Positions 23,988 through 32,466 of a DNA stretch of 41,185 bases are shown piece after piece. Origin of the DNA: Nitrospirota bacterium (GTDB taxonomy: Bacteria > Nitrospirota > Thermodesulfovibrionia > Thermodesulfovibrionales > Magnetobacteriaceae); NCBI GenBank assembly GCA_015233725.1, contig JADFXD010000018.1:1-41185 (forward strand), written 5' to 3'. Made by a program: the position numbers and the translations under genes. The notes beneath the pieces are model-generated. The model did no database searches. It was not told where the DNA came from and worked only from the letters and a program-made list of their open reading frames with translations. Each line of letters starts with the position of its first letter. Position 1 is the stretch's first letter.

Positions 23988-24044
23988 AAAAAAGGGGGCG
24001 GCTCCGCTTCTTTACCGCTCCAGGACGCTCCTGGCCCCCTCAGC
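23988..24044 (-). repeat. Dispersed GC-rich repeat, half copy flanking the IS remnant (left)
   Basis: Minus-strand reading from the IS end outward: GGCTGAGGGGGCCAGGAGCG, TCCTGGAGCGG, AAGAAGCGGAGCCGCCCC and a T run. The right flank (24703-24740) carries the same half repeat in the opposite direction. Confidence 0.82.
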
Positions 24045-24702
24045 CCTAATGCTGTTGACTTAAGGTAAGGATTAAGAAGGAGTAGCAATCCTTACTGGAG
24101 GAACTTAGAAGTCATTGATATATAGGCAACATGATGATAAATGCGTTGTATGGTAACATCACAGTCAACCGTGGTTGCCAGGATTTAAGCCACTTTTATA
24201 CCTTCATAATATGGCGTTGTTACTATGCGGCAGCAATGTGACCACGTTTGAATGGAGTGGTACCGCAGTATATAACAAGAAAGAAATCATAGATTTATAC
24301 TTTAAACGATGGGCAATAGAGGGAGGTTATAGAGATGAGAAGGTATCTCTGGAGATAGAAAAATTTCATTCAAAGACGGTAAACGGTATTATGCAAGAGC
24401 TATACGCAATAATGATAATGTCAGTAATAGCACGGGTATTAATAGCGCTTTCGGAAGAAGATAGAGGACAAGAGCTACAGTTTAAAAATACAGTTATGGC
24501 ATTAGCCAAAGAAGCTGCATTGTTGACCCCGGACGATCCACAAAAAGCGGCAGAGATATTTAACGAGTTAATAGAGGAAATATCAAGATACGTCTATTAT
24601 CGCCCAAAAGAAAAAAGGCCATCTCAACCACGACATACAAAAAAATCAAGGAAAAAATGCTGCAATGGAGCTGTCCGGTATGCTTAAGTCAACAGCATTA
24701 GG
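24045..24702 (+). mobile_element. Internally deleted IS4-family element (about 658 bp)
   Basis: The element is bounded by perfect 20-base inverted repeats: CCTAATGCTGTTGACTTAAG at 24045-24064, and its reverse complement at 24683-24702. Just inside the left end, GTAAGGATT (24065-24073) pairs with AATCCTTAC (24087-24095). Only the C-terminal part of the transposase remains, so the element has lost roughly its first two thirds and cannot move by itself. A second solo left end is at 1932. No clear target duplication can be called because both flanks are half repeats. Confidence 0.85.
24175..24687 (+). pseudogene. IS4-family transposase, C-terminal remnant
   Basis: The open frame keeps the IS4-family signature Y-(2)-R-(3)-E-(6)-K as YFKRWAIEGGYRDEK, which contains the catalytic glutamate of the DDE triad. 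ELYAIMIMSVIARVL and a basic C-terminal tail (KEKRPSQPRHTKKSRKK) follow. The N-terminal half with both catalytic aspartates is absent, so no active enzyme is made. The frame starts in non-homologous sequence (about 24175-24230). Confidence 0.88.
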
Positions 24703-24740
24703 TCTGAGGGGGGACGGAGCCGCCCCCCTTCTTTCTTCTT
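24703..24740 (+). repeat. Dispersed GC-rich repeat, half copy flanking the IS remnant (right)
   Basis: TCTGAGGGGGGACGGAGCC then GCCCCCCTTCTTTCTTC. The half repeat starts exactly at the outer base of the IS terminal repeat and faces away from it. Confidence 0.8.
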
Positions 24741-24759
24741 CTTTTTTGTTTTTTCTCTG

Positions 24760-25659
24760 TTAGAAGGTGTAGATTGTGTTAAACCCGTATACGACGGTGG
24801 AGTCGAGCTTGCCGTTTGGGTTGTAGGAGAGGCCTTTAATCTCCCTGTGAGCCTTGTTTGACAGCGGATACCAGTACTGCACCAGCGGTTGGATATTTAG
24901 GTTCTTTGCCAACGGGATCGTAAAGCCGCCGCTGATCATGCCATCGTGCAGGGCATTGTACCTGGAGCCAGTGTACTTGCCCGAGGAGCTGAGGGTACTC
25001 CAGAAATTAGAGCTTCCAGCCTCGTATCCAAAGCAGGCGCCTGCGTCAAAGGTTATATCATTACCATTATACTTGTATACGGGAAAGGATTGACTGAACT
25101 TGAGATTAAAATACGTCCCCGGATATCCATCTATATCCCTGTAAATGGATATCGTTGGGTTTGAAGGTACGTCGTAACTACCCAAGACAAAGACCTCCTG
25201 GGTCTGTTTGGCATACTGCAAGCCATAATACGTATATCCTGCCGTGAGAGACAACTTGTCAAAGCTCTTGGTGTATCTCAGGGTCAGGTCTGTCTCGTTG
25301 TAGCTTTCCCTGTCAGGTCTGTCTGGAGCGAATGACTGGGTTGCCCGCTCTTTGGTATCGAGGTTGCCCCAATACTCAAGGCTAAAGCCCTGTAAAGACA
25401 CCAGGATATCCGGCTGTATAACGAGGCTCTTTGTACTTAACTCGTATCCTCTAAAAATGTACCTGTTTAATAACCCCAGGGTCATAGCCACCGTTGGTTT
25501 TAAGGCCTCTGGTTCCTTGACCTCTTCTTTTTTGGGCTGATCATCCTTTGTGACCTGATCACTGTGATGTTCTTCTTCTGCCTTAACAATACACGTTAGC
25601 GCAAATAAAAGCGTCATTGCCAGACACACTACGAGCGCTACCCTTAAACGATTCTTCAT
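24760..25659 (-). CDS. Outer-membrane porin-like protein (TorF/Gcw_chp type)
   Basis: A 299-residue exported beta-barrel protein. The signal peptide is residues 1-26 (LVVCLAMTLLFALTCIVKA), followed by an acidic linker (EEEHHSDQVTKDDQPKKEE). The mature part opens with MTLGLLNRYIFRGYELSTKS, the hallmark of the Gcw_chp/TorF family (strand with FRG), continues with alternating amphipathic strands and ends in TIYTF with a terminal aromatic, as in barrels inserted by the BAM complex. It follows an ammonium transporter gene after 21 bases, an association often seen for this family, so it may help nitrogen compounds cross the outer membrane. That role is inferred. Confidence 0.78.
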   Translation of the reverse strand: MKNRLRVALVVCLAMTLLFALTCIVKAEEEHHSDQVTKDDQPKKEEVKEPEALKPTVAMTLGLLNRYIFRGYELSTKSLVIQPDILVSLQGFSLEYWGNLDTKERATQSFAPDRPDRESYNETDLTLRYTKSFDKLSLTAGYTYYGLQYAKQTQEVFVLGSYDVPSNPTISIYRDIDGYPGTYFNLKFSQSFPVYKYNGNDITFDAGACFGYEAGSSNFWSTLSSSGKYTGSRYNALHDGMISGGFTIPLAKNLNIQPLVQYWYPLSNKAHREIKGLSYNPNGKLDSTVVYGFNTIYTF

Positions 25660-25680
25660 AACGTACCTCCGTAAATCAGA

Positions 25681-27009
25681 TTATCCCTCACTGTCGTATG
25701 CCTTTTCACCGTGCATGGACAGGTCGAGTCCGGCAAATTCGTCCTCCTCTGAGGCCCTCAAGCCGATTACTAAGTCTACCACTTTGAACAGCACCAAGGA
25801 AACTATCAGTACATATACGTACGTAGCTGCCACCGCAGTCAACTGCTTCAGAAATTGCCCGGGGTCGCCATAAAACAGGCCATTAACGCCCAGGCTATCA
25901 GGGCCGCCGGTAGGGTTAATGAGCTTAGAGGCAAACAATCCCGTTGCCAATGCCCCCCACGTTCCCCCAACTCCGTGAACACCGATGACGTCGAGGGAGT
26001 CGTCGTACCCAAATTTCGGTTTGAGGCTGACTGCTATGTAACATAAGACGCCTGCCCCCATACCGATAATAATCGATGCCATCGGAGAGACAAAACCCGC
26101 CGCCGGTGTTATCGCAACAAGGCCTGCCACAGCGCCACTGACGGCGCCAAGGGCAGTGGGTTTACCCCTGTGAATCCATTCCACGACCATCCACGTCATC
26201 GCGGCCATTGCCGTAGCCGTATTTGTGGTGACAAACGCCACGGCAGCAAGCCCACTCGAACTCAAGGCACTGCCGGAGTTAAACCCAAACCACCCAAACC
26301 ACAACAACGCCCCGCCCAGGATCGTCATAGGCAGGTTGTGCGGGGGCATAGGGTCTCTTCCATACCCTTTACGTTTGCCCATGATAATGACGGCGGCCAC
26401 GGCGGCCATCGCCGAGTTTATATGTACAACCGTACCACCGGCAAAGTCAATGGCGCCGAGCGTTACCCCTATCCAACCACCTCCCCACACCCAATGACAC
26501 ACAGGGGCATACACCAGCGTCAACCACAATGCCGAAAACACCAACAGGGCAGAGAACTTCATACGCTCGGCAAATGCCCCCGTTATAAGGGCAGGCGTTA
26601 TGACGGCAAACATCCCCTGATAGATCATAAATAACAGATGCGGTATCGTCTTTGCGTAATCCGAGGGCTCCTGTCCAACCGAGTTAAGCCCAAACCACGA
26701 AAGAGACCCGATCACCCCACCGATGTCCGGGCCAAAGGACAGGCTATACCCCCACAGCACCCAGATCACACTGACCATGCACAACATTACAAAGCTGTGC
26801 ATGATGGTACCAAGGACGTTCTTTCTCCTGACCATCCCACCGTAGAAAAATCCCAATCCAGGGGTCATCAGCATCACCAGTGCGGTGCTTATAAGCATCC
26901 AGGCGGTGTCCCCCGTGTCAACCTTTAGTACCTCCTTTGGTACATCCGCGGCCCAGGCCGCCATACAGAGCGTAAGTACAAACAGCGTTGTAAGAATAAT
27001 CCTCTTCAT
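25681..27009 (-). CDS. amtB: Ammonium transporter Amt/AmtB (first paralogue)
   Basis: A 442-residue inner-membrane ammonium channel. A signal peptide (1-20, ending AAWA) is followed by 11 transmembrane helices. Conserved features include TPGLGFFYGGMVRRKNVL, the first pore histidine in FAGGTVVHINSAMAA, and the second in VIGVHGVGGTWGALATGLFA. The C-terminal tail (VDLVIGLRASEEDEFAGLDL) is the standard docking region for a PII protein. GGAGG precedes the ATG. It is part of the glnK-amt-amt-porin transcription unit. Confidence 0.95.
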   Translation of the reverse strand: MKRIILTTLFVLTLCMAAWAADVPKEVLKVDTGDTAWMLISTALVMLMTPGLGFFYGGMVRRKNVLGTIMHSFVMLCMVSVIWVLWGYSLSFGPDIGGVIGSLSWFGLNSVGQEPSDYAKTIPHLLFMIYQGMFAVITPALITGAFAERMKFSALLVFSALWLTLVYAPVCHWVWGGGWIGVTLGAIDFAGGTVVHINSAMAAVAAVIIMGKRKGYGRDPMPPHNLPMTILGGALLWFGWFGFNSGSALSSSGLAAVAFVTTNTATAMAAMTWMVVEWIHRGKPTALGAVSGAVAGLVAITPAAGFVSPMASIIIGMGAGVLCYIAVSLKPKFGYDDSLDVIGVHGVGGTWGALATGLFASKLINPTGGPDSLGVNGLFYGDPGQFLKQLTAVAATYVYVLIVSLVLFKVVDLVIGLRASEEDEFAGLDLSMHGEKAYDSEG

Positions 27010-27046
27010 TGTAATTTCTCAATTCCTCCTTGTTGTGATTTATGTT

Positions 27047-28786
27047 TTATCTGTGTGTTTTGTTGCGGATTTCAAAGTCGGGATACGCGCTTACCCCTAC
27101 TTCGTGATGATCGAGTCCTTCTAACTCGACTTCTTCGGAGACCCTCAGTGCTACTATCTTATCGAGCACCTTAAAGAACACGTACATTAGACAGAATACA
27201 AAGATGATGTTCGTACAAATCCCTATTATCTGCGCTACTAACTGTGAGCCACCACCGTAAAATAGTCCTTTAACCGTACCGGTAACATTGTTGAATCCGT
27301 CGCCATAGGTTCCATCAGCAAAGAGCCCCAGGCTAAGAATCCCCCATGCCCCGCAAGCGCCATGTACCGATACTGCGCCTACGGGGTCGTCCACCTTGAG
27401 AGTTCTTTCTACAAAGAAGACACTCCAACAGCATAGCATTCCGGCGACAAGCCCTATGATCACCGCCCCTGTGGAATTTACAAAGGCACAAGGAGCGGTA
27501 ATTGCAACAAGCCCTGCCAGGAGTCCATTGGCCCACATGGAGATGTCCGGTGTCTTGTGAAAAGTCCACATGTATATCATCGCAGCGAAGGAGCCGGCAG
27601 CCATGGCAACCAGGGTATTTACCGCCACTACGGATATCCTCAGGTCTCCGCCTGCGAGTGTGGAGCCGGGGTTAAATCCGAACCACCCAAATGCAAGGAT
27701 TAAACAGCCAAGTACTGCCATGGGAATATGATGTCCCGGTATGGCGTTTGGTGTCCCGTCTGACTTATATTTTCCAATCCTTGGGCCTAAGACAATCGCT
27801 CCGGCAAGGGCAGAGACTCCACCAACCATATGAACGACGCTTGATCCAGCGAAATCAACCATTCCATGCCCCAATCCGAAATTCTTTCCGAGCTGGGAGA
27901 GCCAGCCACCGCCCCATACCCAGTTTGCGTAAAGGGGATACGTTATCATGGCAATAAAGAACGAGTAGATGACAAATGACTTAAACGTCCATCTCTCTGC
28001 CATCGCGCCGGTTGGTATAGTCGCTGCCGTATCCATAAAGACCAGTTGGAAGAGAAAGAGCGTAAATACCGAGGCATCATACGCCTGTCCCGACAAAAAG
28101 AAACCCTTCGTGCCGAACAACCCGAACTCCTTGCCAAACAGTTTGATCGTGAATTCTCCGTCCATTAACGCAGTACCGCCGCTGAGTGAGCCCACGGCGC
28201 CTACGCCGCCCATCTGCAGGGCGTAACCCATTACCCAGTATCCAAGAGCGCCCAATGCAAATACCATCAAGTTCATGGCCATCGTGTGGCTGGCGTTCTT
28301 TGCCCTGGTAAATCCCGTCTCGACAAGGGCAAAACCGGCCTGCATAAAAAATACGAGATATCCGCAGAGCAACGTCCATACAAAATTGATGGCTATCCTG
28401 TTGTGGCCGATTACGTCGGCAAGCTTTGTCGCCAAAGGCTCATTAGGACCCATGTTTTTCATATCGTCGGCCGTTGGAGCCCCCGACGTTGCACCCACTA
28501 CATCGGCCGTTCCGCCTATGCTAGCCCCCGAGGGATCGGCCTTTACAGGAGGAGCCGCTGCCGCTGGTGCCACTGCCAGTGCCGTTGCCGGTGGTGCTGG
28601 CGATGCCTGATCTTCGGCAAACACAAGGGCAGGCACAACACTTGCCAAAAGTAGATACAATAACAGGATGAAGACTCCTACAGATCGCTTCATGGCCTTA
28701 GATCGTTTCATGCCCAGCGACTGTAAGGAGCGATCCGAACTTTCCTCCTTACTTGAGACAGTGTTGTAATAATAATCCTTATTCAT
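27047..28786 (-). CDS. Ammonium transporter Amt/AmtB (second paralogue, long N-terminus)
   Basis: A 579-residue ammonium transporter. The start at 28786 is set by AAAGGAG 9 bases upstream; a longer frame from 28858 would run through a hairpin region. The first 30 residues (MNKDYYYNTVSSKEESSDRS onward) contain DRSLQSLG, encoded by a 22-bp dispersed repeat. They precede what looks like the original signal segment (MKRSVGVFILLLYLLLASVV). An Ala/Pro-rich linker (about 60-110) follows, then 11 transmembrane helices with pore histidines in FAGSSVVHMVGGVSAL and AVSVHGACGAWGILSLGLFA. The C-terminus VSEEVELEGLDHHEVG is a PII docking tail. Confidence 0.93.
   Translation of the reverse strand: MNKDYYYNTVSSKEESSDRSLQSLGMKRSKAMKRSVGVFILLLYLLLASVVPALVFAEDQASPAPPATALAVAPAAAAPPVKADPSGASIGGTADVVGATSGAPTADDMKNMGPNEPLATKLADVIGHNRIAINFVWTLLCGYLVFFMQAGFALVETGFTRAKNASHTMAMNLMVFALGALGYWVMGYALQMGGVGAVGSLSGGTALMDGEFTIKLFGKEFGLFGTKGFFLSGQAYDASVFTLFLFQLVFMDTAATIPTGAMAERWTFKSFVIYSFFIAMITYPLYANWVWGGGWLSQLGKNFGLGHGMVDFAGSSVVHMVGGVSALAGAIVLGPRIGKYKSDGTPNAIPGHHIPMAVLGCLILAFGWFGFNPGSTLAGGDLRISVVAVNTLVAMAAGSFAAMIYMWTFHKTPDISMWANGLLAGLVAITAPCAFVNSTGAVIIGLVAGMLCCWSVFFVERTLKVDDPVGAVSVHGACGAWGILSLGLFADGTYGDGFNNVTGTVKGLFYGGGSQLVAQIIGICTNIIFVFCLMYVFFKVLDKIVALRVSEEVELEGLDHHEVGVSAYPDFEIRNKTHR
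28713..28734 (+). repeat. 22-bp dispersed repeat inside the second amt gene
   Basis: CCCAGCGACTGTAAGG then AGCGAT. It is identical to the copy at 31153-31174 (read on the minus strand). In the amt gene (minus strand) it encodes part of the N-terminal extension, ending right before an internal Met-Lys-Arg-Ser. Confidence 0.75.
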
Positions 28787-28796
28787 TGCAATTTCT

Positions 28797-28856
28797 CCTT
28801 TTATTGCTGGTGCAGCCGCACCTTTTATTGCTGGGCGCTGGTACAGCTGTACCAGC
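28797..28856 (-). promoter_or_regulatory. Tandem hairpins between glnK and amt
   Basis: Two 24-base units start with CCTTTTATTGCTGG (28797 and 28821). The first contains GGTGCAGCCGCACC. The second runs into the perfect 20-base palindrome GCTGGTACAGCTGTACCAGC (28837-28856). They sit just after glnK and just upstream of the amt ribosome-binding site, so they could adjust the amount of amt relative to glnK message. Confidence 0.5.
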
Positions 28857-28869
28857 ATCTTGATTGTCT

Positions 28870-29277
<408 letters not shown>

Positions 29278-29362
29278 TTACTGGACTAAAAAAGGTATGG
29301 TTACAAAAACGTACTACAATGCTACAATTTTGTCGTGCAGGGGGCAAAGATAGGGAAGGGGA

Positions 29363-29438
29363 AAGAAGGGGAGCGGCTGGCCGCCCTCCCCTCAGACCCC
29401 TCCTGCAAGGGGACCAGTCCCCTTGACCCCTTAATGGG
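29363..29438 (-). repeat. Dispersed GC-rich repeat, full copy
   Basis: Minus-strand order: GGGGTCAAGGGGACTGGTCCCC, TTGCAGGAGGGGTCTGAGGGG, AGGGCGGCCAGCCGC and CCCCTTCTTTCCCC. It lies between the divergent glnK and the small helical protein gene, so it cannot serve only as a terminator here. Confidence 0.88.
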
Positions 29439-29490
29439 TGGCGCTATTTCAATGGAGAACAAATTCACCGTGGCCATGTACTTTTCAATC

Positions 29491-29519
29491 TTGACTTTTA
29501 TTATCTGTCAGGGTAATAT
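29491..29519 (+). promoter_or_regulatory. Candidate sigma-70 promoter for the small protein-trpB pair
   Basis: TTGACT (29491-29496) and TAATAT (29514-29519) are spaced by 17 bases, about 34 bases before the start at 29553. Each box has one mismatch to consensus. Confidence 0.6.
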
Positions 29520-29552
29520 AATCATAATATACACGTTGGAGGGATTAGTCTT

Positions 29553-29855
29553 ATGGATAAGGGAAGGTCGAATGTGGATATCATAGCCAGTGATTATAAG
29601 AAGCGAATTATGTCTTCTATTAATTTTCTCAGGTCGTCTTTTTCTGTCACTCTTGATAATATGTATGAGATCAACGAGTTGAGTGAAAAGGTTCTGTTGG
29701 ATATGGTTAGTAGGGGCAAGGACATGCACAACGAGGCAGAGCAGGTCCTGGTGGATTTCTTTAACAATACACGGAAGAGTCGTGATGAGCTTAAGAGCGT
29801 TGTGGAGTGTGGTTTTGAGCAGATAGAGAGGCTCTTTAAGGATAGCAGACAATGA
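29553..29855 (+). CDS. Small helical protein upstream of trpB (phasin-like)
   Basis: A 100-residue, all-helical protein without signal or membrane segment ([20 protein letters not shown] onward). Two heptad-like helices (about 15-60 and 62-96) give it a phasin-like outline, but I see no diagnostic motif, so the family is unknown. GGAGGG lies 9 bases before the ATG. Its stop overlaps the trpB start (ATGA), so the two are translated together. Such a partner is not part of a usual trp operon. Confidence 0.7.
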   Translation: MDKGRSNVDIIASDYKKRIMSSINFLRSSFSVTLDNMYEINELSEKVLLDMVSRGKDMHNEAEQVLVDFFNNTRKSRDELKSVVECGFEQIERLFKDSRQ

Positions 29856-31051
29856 AAAAGGGTTATTTTGGGAACTATGGAGGCAGGTATGTCCCTGAGA
29901 CCTTGATACCGGCCCTGCAAGAGTTGGAGGTGGCCTACGAGGCAGCAAAAAAGGACGGGAATTTTCAGCGGGAGTTGCAGGAGATACGGGCATCTTACAT
30001 AGGCCGACCTACCCCGCTGTACTATGCCGGGAAGTTGACAAGACTCCTTGGCGGGGCAAAGATATATCTCAAGCGTGAGGACCTTGCCCATACCGGAGCA
30101 CACAAGATAAACAATGCCGTTGCCCAGGCACTTTTGGCAAGGGTGATGGGCAAGGAGAGGGTCATTGCCGAAACCGGCGCGGGGCAACATGGAGTTGCCA
30201 CTGCCACGGGGGCTGCCCTGTTTGGGTTGAAGTGCGAGATATACATGGGGACGGAGGATATGCAGAGGCAGTCCTTAAACGTCTTCAGGATGAGGCTGCT
30301 GGGCGCCAGGGTGACCGGTGTGGATATCGGCTCCAAGACCTTGAAGGATGCCATAAACGAGGCCCTCAGGGACTGGACAACCAACGTCCGCACGACGCAC
30401 TATGTAATGGGGACGGTGTTTGGCCCGCATCCCTATCCCTCGATGGTCAGGGACTTTCAAGCGGTCATTGGGCAGGAGGCCAGGCGGCAGATACTCTCTG
30501 CAGAGGGCAGGTTGCCGGATTACCTCATAGCCTGCGTCGGGGGTGGCAGTAACGCGATGGGATTGTTTCACGATTTTATGACCGATGGGACACCTGCAGG
30601 GATTAATTTCGTTGGCGTAGAGGCCGGGGGACTGGGGATAGAGTCAGGCCGTCATGCGGCGCGTTTTGCTGGTGGCAGTGTTGGAATCTTCCAGGGCTGC
30701 AAGAGTTATCTGTTGCAGGATGACGATGGCAACGTCCTCGGTACGCACTCCGTATCGGCCGGGCTTGACTATGCCTCCGTGGGGCCAGAGCACGCCTGGC
30801 TGCACGACGCTAAGGCCGTAAGGTATACATACGCCACTGATGATGAGGCCCTCAACGCCTTTGAGACCCTTTGCAGGTTAGAAGGAATAATGCCGGCCCT
30901 TGAGTCGGCCCATGCCATCGCCGAGGTGATAAAGCTGGCGCCAACGCTCTCTAAAGACACCGTGATAATCGTCAACCTCTCCGGCAGAGGCGATAAGGAC
31001 GTCTTACACGTCGCAAGGCTCAAGGGAGAAGGCGACATTTTTACAGGGTAA
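29852..31051 (+). CDS. trpB: Tryptophan synthase beta chain
   Basis: A 399-residue PLP enzyme that joins indole and serine to make tryptophan. The PLP lysine is K85 in [10 protein letters not shown]. Other family marks are [36 protein letters not shown] and the phosphate-binding [12 protein letters not shown], and the length is normal. These features are those of the standard TrpB1 type that works with TrpA. No trpA or other trp gene is in the following 10 kb. Its TAA stop lies in a short repeat (TAATAGTTCGG). Confidence 0.96.
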   Translation: MKKGYFGNYGGRYVPETLIPALQELEVAYEAAKKDGNFQRELQEIRASYIGRPTPLYYAGKLTRLLGGAKIYLKREDLAHTGAHKINNAVAQALLARVMGKERVIAETGAGQHGVATATGAALFGLKCEIYMGTEDMQRQSLNVFRMRLLGARVTGVDIGSKTLKDAINEALRDWTTNVRTTHYVMGTVFGPHPYPSMVRDFQAVIGQEARRQILSAEGRLPDYLIACVGGGSNAMGLFHDFMTDGTPAGINFVGVEAGGLGIESGRHAARFAGGSVGIFQGCKSYLLQDDDGNVLGTHSVSAGLDYASVGPEHAWLHDAKAVRYTYATDDEALNAFETLCRLEGIMPALESAHAIAEVIKLAPTLSKDTVIIVNLSGRGDKDVLHVARLKGEGDIFTG

Positions 31052-31059
31052 TAGTTCGG
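31049..31059 (+). repeat. TAATAGTTCGG short repeat
   Basis: One mismatch from the copies at 5317, 16777 and 40964. Its first three bases are the stop codon of trpB. Confidence 0.35.
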
Positions 31060-31113
31060 ATATAAGTGAATGGACAAAAGTTTTTTATATAATTTATGAT
31101 TGAGCATTATGAG

Positions 31114-31137
31114 GTCAAGGGGACCAGTCCCCTTGAC
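31114..31137 (+). repeat. Dispersed GC-rich repeat, minimal hairpin copy
   Basis: GTCAAGGGGACCAGTCCCC followed by TTGAC is an almost perfect palindrome consisting only of the first module of the large repeat. It lies 62 bases after trpB. The rest of the 31052-31357 spacer has a 22-bp repeat (31153) and AT-rich sequence with a TAATAT near 31288. Confidence 0.75.
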
Positions 31138-31152
31138 GCACCATAAATCAAA

Positions 31153-31174
31153 ATCGCTCCTTACAGTCGCTGGG
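31153..31174 (-). repeat. 22-bp dispersed repeat in the spacer after trpB
   Basis: Minus-strand reading CCCAGCGACTGTAAGG then AGCGAT, identical to the copy in the second amt gene. This is the only copy of the four not inside a gene. Confidence 0.75.
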
Positions 31175-31357
31175 GCGCTACGTATTTTGTATTTAATCAA
31201 ATCGAAATCTGCTATAGTCCGTTTTTTTTAAAGGCAATAAAAAAGATACAAACAGGTCTTTATTTTAATTATTGGAATCCTGCATAATATAAAAGCATGA
31301 AAGGATGTTATTATGGGCTTCCTGTTTTACTATTAAGATTAAAAAGGAGAGAGTAAT

Positions 31358-31798
31358 ATGGCAACCAAGCAAATGTTCATATGTTGTAGGAAAGCAATTT
31401 ATCAACAGCTCAGTCTCATACTTAAGGAATATAACAAGCAGGTAGATGTAACGTATTTTGCCAGGACAGCCGACCTTGAAGACGCACTCCGACGTGATGA
31501 GGGGTGTTGCATGTTGATGTTAGATGCGGTTATGGAGGATCGTTCCATCTTTGAATTGGCGAAGAAGATCAAGGAGGATAGCCCATATATTAATACACTG
31601 TTGTTGGTATCTTCCGATACCACCAAGGATGAACTGGTAGAGATAATTAGTGCTAAGGCCGTGTGTGGGGTACTGTTGATACCGTTTACCTCATACCAGG
31701 TGGAGTCTTATATGACAAAGATGTGCGGTATTGCTAAGGAAGAAGAAGCAAGCCCGTTGCCGGGGAAAAAGAATGCTGTAAGAAGGCATACCTTCTAA
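31358..31798 (+). CDS. Atypical (pseudo-)receiver domain protein
   Basis: A 146-residue protein with the receiver pattern of alternating strands and helices. A central Asp follows the hydrophobic strand (CMLMLDAVMEDRS, D56). The N-terminal acidic pair is replaced by CCRKA, and the conserved lysine before Pro-Phe by Ile (LLIPFTSYQ). Without them it probably cannot be phosphorylated normally and may bind partners in a fixed state. AAAAAGGAGAGAG precedes the ATG. The C-terminal 25 residues are a basic tail. Confidence 0.7.
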   Translation: MATKQMFICCRKAIYQQLSLILKEYNKQVDVTYFARTADLEDALRRDEGCCMLMLDAVMEDRSIFELAKKIKEDSPYINTLLLVSSDTTKDELVEIISAKAVCGVLLIPFTSYQVESYMTKMCGIAKEEEASPLPGKKNAVRRHTF

Positions 31799-31913
31799 CT
31801 ATTTCCAGAAAGACATCAACAAGCAAGGCTTAATGATATGGATAGATTACTTAACCTGGGATAAAGTAAGATAAAGCGCCCCCCTTTATTTTAAGCAATC
31901 CTACCATAAACAC

Positions 31914-31968
31914 CCAAGAGCCCGCCAAGAGCCCGCCAAGAGCCCGCCAAGAGCCCGCCAAGAGCCCG
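31914..31968. repeat. Five tandem copies of an 11-bp unit
   Basis: CCAAGAGCCCG is repeated five times without variation or spacer. It lies in the spacer between the convergent genes ending at 31798 (plus) and 32025 (minus). The unit cannot be a CRISPR repeat because there are no spacers. The rest of the spacer is unremarkable. Confidence 0.95.
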
Positions 31969-32024
31969 ATCAATCCACAGAGCGCCATATAGGTGTGGCG
32001 TAACGCTTTTATCTTGAGGTGCAC

Positions 32025-32423
32025 CTATCCGTCGATTAACTTATACTTGCGTAATATATCGAGCAGTTTGTTTTTATCAATAGGCTTTACGAGGTAATCG
32101 TTACAGCCCCACTCAAAGGCCTCGTTTTTTTCCTCTTGCAGGTCATAGGCTGTCGTCATGATCACCTTGACCTCGTATTGCTGCTCAACGCCGGCCTTCT
32201 TCTCCATTTCGCGCAAGTCCTTCAGCGCCTGCTGACCATCCATCTCTGGCATCATGATGTCCATACATATCAGGTCATAAGGCTCGCCATCCTTCCAGGC
32301 ATGAACGAAGGCCTCCAGTGCCTCCTCACCGTTTATTGCCACATCACAGTTCCCATAACGGGACAGTATCCTCTGTAAGAGCGTTCTGCTCTTAAACTCA
32401 TCTTCAACGACCAACGCTTTCAT
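32025..32423 (-). CDS. Single-domain response regulator
   Basis: A 132-residue receiver with acidic residues in LVVEDEF, phospho-acceptor D55 (LICMDIMMPEMDG), T in VIMTTAYD, and K in DYLVKPIDKNKL. There is no output domain. It is 43 bases downstream of the receiver-kinase hybrid gene on the same strand and is its likely partner. The longer loop before the fourth strand (EKKAGVEQQYEVK) is typical of stand-alone receivers associated with hybrid kinases. Confidence 0.9.
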   Translation of the reverse strand: MKALVVEDEFKSRTLLQRILSRYGNCDVAINGEEALEAFVHAWKDGEPYDLICMDIMMPEMDGQQALKDLREMEKKAGVEQQYEVKVIMTTAYDLQEEKNEAFEWGCNDYLVKPIDKNKLLDILRKYKLIDG

Positions 32424-32466
32424 TCCTACCTCCGAATATATAATATTGATTAAATCATGGAAATAT

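Noticed and set aside
23701-24063. 120-codon plus-strand frame after argB
   Set aside because: Antisense to the TPR remnant and runs into the half repeat; the TPR reading on the other strand is far more convincing.
31914-31968. Possible CRISPR array
   Set aside because: The units are 11 bases and contiguous, with no spacers and no cas genes in the window.
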